DNA of 64,000 bases, taken from NCBI GenBank assembly GCA_026929865.2, contig CM049410.1, positions 14,245,501-14,309,500 of the forward strand. Reading direction: 5' to 3'. Below the pieces are notes generated by a model. That model searched no databases. It was not told where the DNA came from and saw only the letters and a list, made by a program, of their open reading frames with translations. Made by a program: the position numbers and the translations under genes. Positions 1 to 11,639 of this stretch are shown here, in pieces. Source of the DNA: Hyperoplus lanceolatus. Lineage: Eukaryota > Chordata > Actinopteri > Uranoscopiformes > Ammodytidae. The stretch's first letter is position 1; the number at the start of each line of letters is the position of its first letter.

Positions 1-147
1 CCTTCCTTCAGACTTCACACCCTGACAGTTCAATTATATTACTGGCTCAGTCCCTGATGTTGTTTTTTCATTAGCGAGTTGCACATCCCTAATAACATGA
101 TTTATTTCTAATTCATCTGCATGTGTGTGTAACATTTGGACCTACAG

Positions 148-3100
148 CTTACACTATAAATACCGTTGGCCTTGCAATCCAGCCCAGCAGCACAGTTCAG
201 AGTGGAACACCGGTGACCATAAGTTGCAAGGTGAGCGTCAGCCAAGACAACATCCCTCACCTGAACCATACTTTCCAGCTCAAGCGGGATGACTTTCTCG
301 TCCACTCATGGGAAACCCCACAAGACTCAGTCGTATATGAACTCAACCCAGCAAGGGCAGCAGACTCTGGAAGTTATGAATGCCGGGTCACTGTCAAGGA
401 CAAGAACAAAGCCAGCTCCAGCCAAAAACTCAAAGTCACAGGTACATTTGAGGATCACACAACAGGGTTTGTTTGTTCTGATTGGCCAGTTGTATTTTGT
501 CAGAAAAGGGTTATATAATGCTTCTTGAGTGTATGGGCTCAAACACACAAACACCTTAGTAAGGCACTTACTGTGTATTGCCCTTTGTGATACAATTAAG
601 TTTAGTTTTTTTCCTTGAGTTTTGGAAATCTCTTAAACTTGTAAACCGAAGATCCGTCATCAAGATAGAAACCACACTTTCTGTGATTTGATGACATTTT
701 GGGTACTCATATAGCTCATAAACATACAGCATATGTACTATAATATCTAAATAAACAACATCAGAGTAATGGCTTGGCATCCAATGCCATGTTTGGTTTT
801 CATCTCCTTAGGTCTGCAGACTCCCTTTCTGTATTTGAATAAAACAACACCGTATGATGGTGAGGAGTTCAAAGCCACCTGCAGTGCTCCAGAGGAGAAA
901 GGTTCCCTTATGTTCCAGTTTTACCAGAGATTTAGTACCAGAGAGTCTCGCGTAATAAAGCAGCCAGCGCCCACTGGGAACTCAACAGAGACCACGCTGG
1001 TGCTGAGGATGGTTGGAGACAGCTTCCTATTCTGTGACTATGCCATCAATTTGGTTCCTGGAGCTGGACGATCCAACTACAGCAACGAGACCCAAGTGGT
1101 GGTCAGAGGTGATTATGTCCCCAAGAAAGCTCAGATCGCTTGAAGGTGATGTCAGTGATTTTGGAGAATGCTTGTTGTCACATATTGTCAAAATCAGTGA
1201 ATATACAGTATAACAAACCCTACCTGTTCTTACTGTGTTTGTGCTGAACAAAAACATGCACAGCCTAGGCCAGGCTGCGTAAACGAGTATAAAAACTGAA
1301 TGGCTCAGACCTACTGTAGGTAGCAAAAATACTACAGCAACGAGACCCAGCAAGTGTTTTAAGAAAGTACTATAGCATCTGTGACACTAATTAGTCAGTC
1401 AATATTTAAGTAAGTGTTGAAGCCAAATACTTATCGAAGCCAAAGTATAAGCCAAACAGTAGCTAAGCCTTTATCGATACCATTGTTGCTAGCTACGGTG
1501 GGTTGGTCCAAACCTGTTTGTTCAAATACCAGTTTACATAGCCTAGGCACATGTGTATCAACTATTTACACCAGATCTTTCTTTTTCAGAGCACACACAG
1601 TACGTGCAGGTAGCAGACTGTGAGGGGATATTTACTGATATTGACTAGAAGTGATTTTGACAACAAACATTCTCCAGAATGACTGACTCCCCCCTTTAAA
1701 GAGGAGTGTTTAATTGACTCTTCTGAGTTGTCTATTGCAGGACTCTACATTTCCCCGATCATGAATGTGCTGCCCGACCTTGAAGTCTTCGAGGGTGTTG
1801 TGTTAGAGGTGATCTGCAAAGTGGTGAATCCACCGAAAAACGTTGAAGTATTCCTTGTGAGGGACAAAACGATCCTCAAGCAAGCCCCTGTCAGCCTCAG
1901 TCATCGATTCACTGCAAAAGATAGCGACTCAGGGGAGCTGGTGTGCAAGGCAGAGTGGGGCAATGTGCAGAAAGAAACCTATAAAACGATTACGGTCAAA
2001 GGCAAGAAATTAAAATCCTCTTTGATTTGAAATGCCTAACATGACATTAAGTATCCTTTTATCTCAAGTCTTAAATTTTTTCTTTTGTCAAAGATATGAG
2101 ATAAGAGAATACCGCACATGCATTGTTTAATGTTTTGTTTGTCCTACTCCAACAGAGCTGTATTCAAAGCCACAGCTGACTCTGGAGCCTATAGACTTAT
2201 TTGAGGGAGACCGCTTCAAACTGACCTGCTCTGTAGACGTTAATGATCCCGAGCAGATCAAAAAGGAAACCCTGAGTTTTTCCATCTACAAAGATAACGT
2301 CAAAATCGGCAGTGGAGAGACATACGACACTGAGGCAGGCCCTCATAAAAACGGAAACTACTCCTGTAAAGCCACTGCTGATTTGTTCACACACAGTATT
2401 GTGAAAGGGAGCCAAACTGTTGTTGTTAAAGCAAAAGGTAAGTCTTCAGTTGTGTAAAATTGCAATTAATGCGATGTTTTGATGTAGACAGCCTGGCTTC
2501 CTTTAAAGATTGAGTCAGCGATTCTGGAGAAAGGTTGTTGTCAAAATTACTTTTTGTCAAAATGTATGTATATCTCTTCACAATCCACAACCTGTACGTA
2601 CTGTGTGCACTGTAAAAAACAATCCAGTGTTCATACACAGCCTAGAGACTCTGTGAACGGGCATGTTATTAGCTATGGTGGGCCCTCTTTGTTTACATAC
2701 TCATTATTTACATACCATTTTACAGAGCCTAGGCTTTGTATTATGTTGTTTCAGCTCACACACAGTATGGTCAGCTAGTAGATCGTGAGGAGATATTCAC
2801 AGATTTTTGACAAAAACTGTTTTTTCAACATTACCATGGGTCCACGGTGTGACTCCAGACTCCCCAAACCCTGAATCTGTCTGGCAGTTAGAATCGCTAG
2901 CGGTTAGATTCAGGGCCAATCAGAGCATACTGGGATTTGTGGAAGGCGGGGGTTAAAGACATGCTCTAAAATAGCTCATTTAAATTTAGCAATGGCACTG
3001 TGAGAAATATAAAGTTGTTTTGGACACTACACCATGAAAACAGTATCTAGTAGAAACCCAAAATAAAATTTGAAATCTGAAAATTTGAAAAAAAACTATG

Positions 3101-3513
3101 TGACCTTTAAGCTAACAGATGCATTATATTGTCACAATAAAGATGCTGAAGATGGTGTACTCTTTTTAGCCATGCTGATGGCAGACTCCAAGGATTCGGT
3201 ATGTCGGTAATCCGTTTGGTCAGTCAGTCGCTCCAACACTTTGCTACACTCTAAAACATCACACTCAACATTTACCCAATGTATATGGACAACATTCTGT
3301 ACCAATATAAAGTTCCAGGGTTCATTATGATCACTTTGATGACCCCCTAGTCTGGCATGACCACTTCCGCCAGCGTCTATTCGCTTGCGGCGGCAAGCTA
3401 CGCAGCCCTGACGCAGCCCCCTCCTTTTCCGGTTGCTGGCTTTACCCTATTGTGATCCCCCTCAAATTCGGAAACAATTCGCTCACAGTCAACCCGTGTG
3501 CTTATGTGCAGCG

Positions 3514-3546
<33 letters not shown>

Positions 3547-6500
3547 GGTGTGAGTTGTCACATTACTGTAGACAGAAATAAAGTGTGGCAATACTTAATA
3601 ATATTAGCAGCGGTGGTCCGGGACACAGCCTAGCCTAGCTGTCCAACTTCATTGTACAACTACCCCCGGGCAGAAATACCCTCATAAACTCTGGAAAATG
3701 AAGCGTGGGGGTTTGAATTGAGCACCGGACCTTATAACCAGCTAGATTAAGATCCGCCGTTCCCTTTCTTTGGTGAATTAGGGACTAAGCAGCGGTGTTT
3801 TAGCGACGGGGAAAGATTCCAACGGCTTCCACTATCACCTAGCAACTCTTACGGCTACTTGCTGCAGTTGGTGTAGCGCTCACAACGTCAAAACCCTGTT
3901 CTGCCTGTAAACAGACGGACTACGGCTCTGACTACAGCGATAGGAGGTGGTGACATAAGTTCTCGAATGCTAAAAATTCTACTCGACCGCCGTAGCCTTG
4001 CCTCTCAACCACCGATGATAATTTTACCAGAGATAACACTACGTGGCTAGTTAACTCCGGTTAAGTTATCCCGTGAGCTCCTCGGGGGCTAAAATGTATG
4101 GTGTCTTGGCATGCTGGTTAGAAAGCAACACACTATGTATATTCCTTTTGTCTTTAATAGTTTTTGTGTGGCGTTTGCGGGTTTAGCCATTTCTCTGACA
4201 GTCTCTGGACGTGAAGACGTTCCATCAAAATAAGTCCCCCCCCGGCACTATTTTGCAGGACACCGCTGCTGCTTCCCGGGGTTAGCCCCGCCCTAGATGA
4301 TTGTGATTGGTTTAAACAAATACAAACAGGCTAGCCCAGTTTCCCCACCCGAATAGACGGCTCTAAACAGAGTGCTTCCAGACCATACTACTTGCTGTAG
4401 TTTGGTCTGGCTTTGCGAGACTAATGACCCCCTGACCTTTGATCCAGTGCAAAGTCTGGTCACAATTTCAGTTTAACTAATATGTTGGTGTATGACCATC
4501 TACCTGCAAAGTTAATGACAGACCCAGACACATCAGCTTTACCTGTATATACTGCTAATTAGCTAATGTTAGCATGCTTACATGCCATATCAAGAATGGT
4601 GAACAGCCTAAAATTAACATGTTAGCTTTGTCATTGTGGGCATGTTAGCATGCAGAAGTTAGCATTAACTCCAGCATCGTTGTGCTGTACAGCCCAGAGA
4701 TGCTAGCATGGTTGGCTTTTTTTTTTATCTGTTCCCTGTTTTTCTGTGCTACATTGACTAACTGTCTCAGTGTCTCATCCCCAGTTCCTGTTTCCATACC
4801 CGTGCTGAGTGTGGTGGGGGGTACGCTGGTGTTGGGAACGGGCTTCCAGCTGCTTTGTCAGAGTGACAGTGGCACGTTGCCCATCGTCTACACCCTATAC
4901 GGCCCAAACAGGCCGATTGAGCGCATGGTGATGAGCAAGCCAGGGGACAAGGCCATATTTAACTCCACAGCCATTTACAAGAATTCGGACTTAGGCACTT
5001 TTCTTTGCCACGCAACAAACACCCCACGCAAGCCAGCCGTGGTAGGATCAGGGCAGCATCTGCCTCGTTCAACCAATATCATAGGTAGGTCCAAAACATG
5101 GATTAAGACGACGTATTCATATAAATCGGGGATGACATGGTCTAAAATGCCATTTACTTTATGCAGAGCCTGTGTCAATACCAATGTTGACCATGCTCCC
5201 TAGTGTGGAGGCAGTCTCTGAGGGGCAGGACCTGAATCTGTACTGCTCTGTTCAGAGAGGGACACCTCCCATCAGCTTCACCTGGTACCATACTGAGAAA
5301 AAGAAGGCTCTCGCTTCCATCAACTCCGGGAAACTGGGAGCATCCCACACCATAAGAAATGTCAAAGGAGAGAACGGAGGCAGTTACTACTGTGACTGCA
5401 CGAACGCGGGCAAAGAAACCAAACATAGTCAAACTCTCAAGATTGCAGGTGTGTATGATCGTCGGCCTGTGCCTACATTCTTGTATCTACCCTTTGTGAG
5501 GACTTAGTCTGACACCAAAGTATTTTTTTAAGCATTCAATATAATGGATTTGATGAAGACATTGCAACATCATGCTATTACAGACTAAATTGACCTTAAC
5601 TTAACTGATTCAAAAATGAAAACAGCATACTGTATATTTACAAGCCAAAATTGAGGCAAAATAAAATAAAAGTTTGATAATGTGTGAGAACATTTTGAAT
5701 CCATGTGTTTGCTAAATTAATTATTATATAATTTATACCCATCAATACTTTTAATTCTACTCCACAGTGAAGCTGGCTGGCTGGAAGAAAGGTCTTATTG
5801 CAGTCTTCTGCATCCTATTCGTACTGGCATTGATCCTTGTTGTCTTCTTAAAAAGAGACTGCCTTCGATTTAAGAGGAAAAGCAATGTTGAGCTGTCGGT
5901 GTAAGTAACATTTCTCATGTTTTGAAGGCAAAGTTATGTGAGTTGAGGTGTTGAGGTGAGGAGTTGAGTGGAGGTGGTAATGTGACGCCCATAGAGCTTC
6001 CTGTTTTTAAAAGCTGATTGTGTTTTGTGGCCATCTCGTTTTAGGAAGTCAGCCGGCACCAAGGCGGAGAGGTTGAGCCTCACCCAGGCAGAAGTCAACC
6101 AGGGTGCTAATGGTAGAGATGTTAACACTGATACAAGTTTGGAGATGCAAATTTAGAGCAAAATACATTCATTTAAAAACATTTCCTATGTTTACTGTTA
6201 ATTCTTAAGCATTAAATCAGTGGTGGCACAGATTGTATTGATCCTGCTGTCTTCTCTGTGTAGTCACTCCAGGCATGATAGGAAAGAGTGTTTGGAGTGA
6301 ACATGTGTCAGGCTCTGGTGAGAATGTTTTTAATTTTATTCATAATTCAATATTAATTAAGGATGAGTATTTTATTTTATTTTTTATTCTTTTATTTTTG
6401 GGGGTGGAGGGGAAACAAATCCCATGAAAAGTTTGTGCGACTCAATATTTCCTGACTTCCCCATCATGTCTGTTATCCTCAACCGTGAGCCCATTGGTTG

Positions 6501-8484
6501 CTGAATAAAGTAAATCACAAAAAACAACTCAAATTAAAAAATGTTTAGTCATTCTATGACAATTGAATTTCAAAAGTCTTTGGACAACAATGGAGCTCTG
6601 CGCAATAGAGGAATAAGCTGAATGAAAGAGTACATGTTTACAGCCTCAATTCATGGTTGGTTTTGTTCATTTCATGACAAGAAAGAAAATAAAGAATAAC
6701 AGCAGCCTTATCCTTAAGACTTAACCTGACTGCTATGCTGCTAAAATAATAATTAAACACTATGAGGTTTAACTTTGTTGATGCTTGCTATTGTTTTGAA
6801 CTGCAGAGTCTGATAACGAGAATAGTCTAAGCGCCCCAGAAAAGCAGGAGCCTCAATACACTGAGGTGCAGACCACACAGGCACCTGCCAACAGAGGTGA
6901 GACTCACTCTGAGTTTTAATATTTGACTGTCCCATACCATAATAAATTGCCATTGTAAAAAGATTATCTTAAAGAAAAAACTGTCTGAAATAATGATGTA
7001 TTTGTTGTGGCAGCCCCAGTGAAGAAGGGCACGGACACTGTGTACAGTGAAGTGCGCAACAACAAGCAAGGTAGGACTTACATCCTGCTCTTCACTCAAG
7101 TCCCGCTTGAGAAACCGAGCAGCTCGCTTGCGCATTAGAAAAAAAACACACACACACCAGGAAACAGGGTTAGCTCCTACAGTAAACATCTGCATTGTTA
7201 ACAAAAGAATTTCCCATTAAAAACAGAGGAGGCCCAGTTGCCAGGTGTCCACTTCCTGCTTTCATCAGAGAGAACTTCCTGTCTTAACAATGAGAGCCAA
7301 ACCGAGTGTACATCCGTTAAGACGGAGTGAGCAACGTAATTCATTGTTTGATACCCATGGAGGAAACTCCTTTCCATTGTGTAGTCATTGGCTCCTAATA
7401 ACTCCCAACAGCTTAAATGTCAGCTGTATTGACGCTTACAATGATGCAGAAGAAGTAAAGGAAAAACAGAAGATCAGATGTATTTTTTGCTCTATGTGCT
7501 CTGAAAAGAGACTGGCTTGTAGAGTAAGACTGTATTAGCATTGTAGTGTGAGTGTGTGCGACGTGATAAGCTCCTAGTTTCCTGGGACGTGCTGATGACT
7601 ATACATGCCTTCCTTTAATCCTCAGACTTCTTTTGTTTCCTGAGCTTGTCCTCTGCCTTTGTTTTTGCAGGTGTCCCAGAGCAGGCTGATGGCGTGAGTA
7701 TAGAAACTAACACAGCAGCATATACAGACATGCATATAGCGCATGCAAGAGACACAAGCGCGTGCACACACAAACATGAATCTTTTGGGTATTTGCTCCT
7801 ACACACAATACAATAAAGAAAAAACCTCTGTTGAGTTTTTTTTTTTGTAGACAGGTAACGGAAAGCATCAACACTTCTCCTTATGCTTTATTTACTGGTT
7901 CATAAGTTAATGATAATTTACTAATATTCACAAAGGAAGTGTTGAGTAAAGAAATATGCAATTTGGCATCATTTGTGTTCAACTGTCAACAGGTAGGTAC
8001 AGTCTTGTGGAGCCACTATAATTTGTACCAATCAATTACACAATTTTTTCAGATAAACTTTCTAGAAATTGTTAGCAATTTTATTTACCAAAACTATGGA
8101 AGTTTTTATATATTTTGTTCAGTGCAGATTACGGAACTGTTCCAATGTCTGCATATTTTGCCAATTTGATCATTCCTGTCCAAGACAAAGGAGTTGACAT
8201 CATGGTGTTAAATCACAGTCAGTCTGTACAGATCGATACAGTAATGAGTGTCATGCAGTAATCTTTTAATATTGATGCAGCTCAAAGTGGAACTCTTCTA
8301 GTTTCTTCACACCATATATTTTGCCCCTCCTCAGCAGGGGTCAGTGGAGTACGCACAGTTGAATGGTGATGGGGATCACCACAGCGACCAAGGTAACCAT
8401 GGTGACCACGGTGTCCCGGATGACCACCTAGACGAGATTGACAGCTGCGTTGTTGACAACAACATTGGAGACGAGGGGGAATGA
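148..8484 (+). CDS. pecam1: PECAM-1 (CD31)-like adhesion receptor, 5' partial
   Basis: Exons read: 148-441, 812-1108, 1741-2001, 2156-2437, 4785-5084, 5167-5448 (six Ig domains, one per exon, all phase 1), 5768-5900 (transmembrane), then 6045-6112, 6264-6317, 6807-6896, 7014-7070, 7671-7693 and 8338-8484 (cytoplasmic tail), giving about 761 residues. The signal peptide exon is off the left edge. PECAM-1 is a homophilic receptor of endothelium, platelets and leukocytes that recruits SHP-2 through ITIMs. Family marks seen: domain 1 opening AYTINTV, domain 4 opening ELYSKPQL, SGTLPI in domain 5, a 20-residue hydrophobic segment followed by basic residues, and tail motifs QYTEVQ and TVYSEVR as in mammals. 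The last exon adds VEYAQL, a third ITIM form. The third intron-facing donor is GC rather than GT, and the last acceptor is a tandem CAGCAG. Identity is firm; exact ends of the small tail exons are less so. Confidence 0.92.
1143..1700. mobile_element. palindromic element family P, copy 1 (pecam1 intron)
   Basis: Left arm resembles GTCAGTGATTTTGGAGAATG; right arm contains the reverse complement near 1670-1700. Inner arms carry the CACAGCCTAGGC / GCCTAGGCACA pair found in other copies. It begins only about 35 bases after a pecam1 exon and is interrupted in the middle by unrelated sequence. No transposase is present. Confidence 0.7.
2502..2832. mobile_element. palindromic element family P, copy 2 (pecam1 intron)
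   Basis: Starts at CTTTAAAGATTGAGTCAGCG and ends in the inverted counterpart (GAGGAGATATTCACAGA...TTTTGACAAAAA). The centre has the family's AGCTATGGTGGGCCC followed by an inverted TTTACAGAGCCTAGGC. Non-coding, roughly 330 bases. Confidence 0.75.
3250..4712. repeat. older dispersed teleost repeat split by a transposon
   Basis: The flanks 3250-3347 and 4424-4712 read as one repeat once the element between them is removed. The right part is rich in GTTAGCATGCTTACATG and CATGTTAGCATGC motifs, a style common in teleost intergenic DNA. Its right end comes within about 75 bases of the fifth Ig exon of pecam1. Confidence 0.55.
3348..4423. mobile_element. non-autonomous hAT- or MULE-like DNA transposon
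   Basis: The element begins TAGTCTGGCA and ends with the near reverse complement TTGCGAGACTA. It is flanked on both sides by ATGACCCCC (3339-3347 and 4424-4432), a target duplication of 8-9 bases. The 1,076-base interior is GC-richer than the intron, contains a short CA run (about 3522-3545), and has no long open frame. A duplication of 8 bases would point to hAT, of 9 to Mutator-like; one base is ambiguous. Confidence 0.75.
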
Positions 8485-8663
8485 AAACGTGACCTCGATT
8501 GCCAGAAAGTCAACTGACCAACCAGAATATTTATTCCCTTATTTATCCGGCTCGATGATTCAGCTGGAGTTGACCTAACACCTCCCCTCCCTCATCAGTT
8601 ATGTACTTTTTGTATTTTTGTAACGTTTTGCATTTCACGCTGTAAATTCACTTTGAAGGGGCA

Positions 8664-8669
8664 AATAAA
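8664..8669 (+). terminator. polyadenylation signal of pecam1
   Basis: AATAAA lies 180 bases after the pecam1 stop codon and before a GA microsatellite. It is the first canonical signal downstream, so the 3' UTR is probably only about 200 bases. Confidence 0.7.
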
Positions 8670-8724
8670 AAGTTGTTGTTCGATGAAGTATTTTCTTCCT
8701 TTGTTGGTCGTTGCTTGCCAAGAC

Positions 8725-8726
<2 letters not shown>

Positions 8727-8779
<53 letters not shown>
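8727..8779 (+). repeat. (AG)n microsatellite
   Basis: Uninterrupted AG dinucleotide run of about 26 units just past the pecam1 polyadenylation signal. It creates long but meaningless open frames on both strands. Confidence 0.98.
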
Positions 8780-8782
<3 letters not shown>

Positions 8783-9173
8783 AAGAAAAGACACATCGCC
8801 TGTGTGTTTTGACCCTAAAGGAAAAGACATTCAACTCTATATCCTTCCACTGGTGACACAATAAGAGGAATGGCAGTAGCACAGATCAGTGGTGGAGTTT
8901 GCCCTTTCTGCTGGCTGTGCTATTCTGTTGAAACCACTAGAGGACGGACTTCAGGCAGTGCTACATGGAAAATGAGTGCCATCTGGCTGTGATCCCTCTT
9001 ACTGTGAAGAAGGAGGCTCTTTCACTGTGGTAGTGTCGCAGCATATCCGTTTCATGTTCCTTTATCTGAGCTGCAATTTAAATATTTTGACATGAAACCT
9101 ATTTAAGGTCCTCACCAGATTTGCTCAGCAGGTAACTGTGATTGCAGCATCAAGTCTGGGAGCAGCACAGGAG

Positions 9174-9801
9174 ATTAAAGCGGACCTATGATGCTTTTTG
9201 ACTTTTATGACCTATAAACGTTGTTATGATGATTTATAGTCATGCTTAACCATACTAAATTATCAAATAATGACTTACATGCATTTCGACGTATTTCCCT
9301 GCTGACCGTCTGGGGTGTCTGTGCAGAGCACTAGACACTATTCTAGCCAGTCGAGAAGTCACGTGTTCAAAGCGGCTTGACGCTTTGTAACTTTGTGACG
9401 TCGCATGTAACTTCGTGAAGTCACTACGCGGATGTTTCCATGTATGGTAATGCTGTCACTTCCCTGTTCGCGTCTGCCTCGCGCCCTTATAGGTCCATGC
9501 TCGCGCTTCCCGCCACTGAAAGTGTTCCGGAAGGAAGGTAACCAATCACAACGGAGTGGGGTTTGCTTGCAGGAGGGGGGGGGAGGCGAGCGAAGATTGC
9601 CGAAGCACAGGCGGAGGGAGCGGAGATGCCCGAAGCACACACACTCAAGTGTTGACAGGACGTGCTGGATCGCCAAAATAAGAGAAAGAGCTTCCCGAAA
9701 ATCTACATAGTTTTTTGTGATGTGATTCGTGTCAGGTTGCTCTATAGCAGTGTAAAACAAGAAATTAAGACCAGAAAAGTAGTATAATAGGTCCTCTTTA
9801 A
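9174..9801. mobile_element. inverted-repeat DNA element (family D)
   Basis: Left end TTAAAGCGGACCTATGATGC matches the reverse complement of the right end (TAGTATAATAGGTCCTCTTTAA). This AAAGAGGACCTATTAT terminus is a recurrent teleost miniature element end. The interior of about 600 bases is GC-rich, with CpG-containing segments, and no credible protein. Confidence 0.75.
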
Positions 9802-9839
9802 ATAAATAATTGCCATTCACACAGAATTGAAGTGACACT

Positions 9840-11330
9840 TAGCTCCGAAATGATATAACAACATGGCCTGCATTTTTTAGTTACATGATTTGTGTTAGAT
9901 CTGACTGAATCTAACACTTGTTTATGTTAGATAAACAGTTTAAAGTAAGAGTCACAGCCAAAGCCATGGTGATTTCTTGAAATTGTTGGATTGTCCAAAC
10001 TTGAACATATTCACATATTCTATTAGATTTGAAAGTTTGTAATGAAGAAGAATATTAACCCACATTTAGGAAGCAGTCAGCTGGTAGAACCTTGAGTAAG
10101 ACCCAAATAAGGTGAAGCTGCTTTTAAGCTACTATATAAAAATAAATAATAATGAACTCTGGGCCGTTCAAATGGGCCTTTCGGTTGATGGTTTCTCCAA
10201 CTTGTATTTACCTTCTTGACAACTTCTAACTTATTTCATTTTATCAACATTTAAAAAAACATAAATTTGTGTTTATTCTAATTCTTTTGACTATATTTTT
10301 AGTACTTCTGTTTCGGGTGTCATTCTAATGCTTTTTTTTATCCGCCTTTGTTAAGGACGTTTGAAGTGTGCTATATCAATAAAGCCGCTTCGCCTTGACT
10401 TCTTACTTTTTTAGCACCTGCAAGCTTTTCAACTGTCAGCAAGTGAGAGCAGAGCATCTAACAAGGGTGCTGTGCTGGACCCGAATTCCAGGGCAAACAT
10501 TGGGTTCCCCCAGTTCACGGCGACTGCGGCATGCGGACAGCCTGGATTACTAGGATCTGCATTATGACAGGAAGCTCTTAGGAACACTGTATGGCGGATC
10601 ACATCCATATGGGATGTCTCTAACACCTGACACCAGAGCTAACACCAACAGCCTGCCACCATCTCACGCTGCTTTCAACTCCAATCTTAGCACAGACCAA
10701 TGTATGGACTGGACCACGGAGATGAAGTGCTCAACTTAATTATATGCCTGCCTGGAGTTTGTCTTTAGTGCGTGTGTTTGTGCGCGTGTAAGTGCATGCG
10801 TGCATGCATGTTTTTCAGACAATTCACAGAACTGTCTGATCTCATCGCATTGCTACCTCTAATGAGCTTTAGTTCTGTGCTGAAATTGTGCCTAAATCGC
10901 CACAAATGCACGCTCAATATGTGACTCCAGCGTGCGGCACCAATATTTTCAGGGCTTTGCGCTGTGCCCTCAGGCGCCCCGATCTCTCGAATGCAGAATG
11001 CGTCACACGTATGATATTTTGGGCTTCTTGGCCTCTGAGATTTCCTCAGAGGCAAATATGAAGGGATAAGGCTCCAGCTCTGAGGTGCCAAAAGTGAAAT
11101 CTCAATCCCTGTTCTAGGGATATAAGCGTGCCTCAGTCGACTCATCGTGTATTAATCATATTACTTAACCAGGAGACTTGCCTTCAGCGCGGGGAACAGC
11201 ATATTCTGAGCACCTTAGGTGAGGCGCAAAGGAACTGATACCGTGTTAGATAAGCATGAGGGGTGTAAGTTATACAGTATCAGAGTGGATAGAAATAGGT
11301 GGTTGGAGTATAATCAAAGGCGGAACAGCT
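9840..11330. other. gene-free intergenic DNA
   Basis: No coding exon or RNA gene recognised. Near 10366-10410 there is a decayed LINE-type tail (GTGCTATATCAATAAAGCCG). The remainder looks unique and AT-rich. Confidence 0.5.
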
Positions 11331-11331
11331 G

Positions 11332-11632
11332 GGGTCAACACTTGTTGACAAAATCAATTTTGTCAAAATCAGCGAATATCTCCTCACGATTCGCTATCCG
11401 TACATACTACATGTGCACTGAAAAAAGCTGGTGTTAATACACAGCCTAGACTGTGTAAACCGAAATGGAGACAAAGGGTAACAAAGAGGGCCCATCGCAG
11501 CTAGTAAAATGCCCGTTGTCAGAGCTTAGACTGTGTATTAACACTCCGTTTGTTTACAACACACATACAGTACAGATAGGTAGCGGATTGTGATTTTGAC
11601 CAAAATTATTTGGACAACAGCCATTCTTTAAA
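11332..11632. mobile_element. palindromic element family P, copy 3
   Basis: Left arm contains TCAAAATCAGCGAATATCTC and GTTAATACACAGCCTAGAC; the right arm holds their inverted forms (GTGTATTAACAC, then TAGCGGATTGTGATTTTGAC). The centre has GAGGGCCCATCGCAGCTAG, the reverse of the GGGCCC centre of other copies. No coding content. Confidence 0.75.
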
Positions 11633-11639
11633 CAGCGGG

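Noticed and set aside
9359..9838. 159-codon minus-strand open frame
   Set aside because: It lies inside the family D inverted-repeat element and shows no transposase motif.
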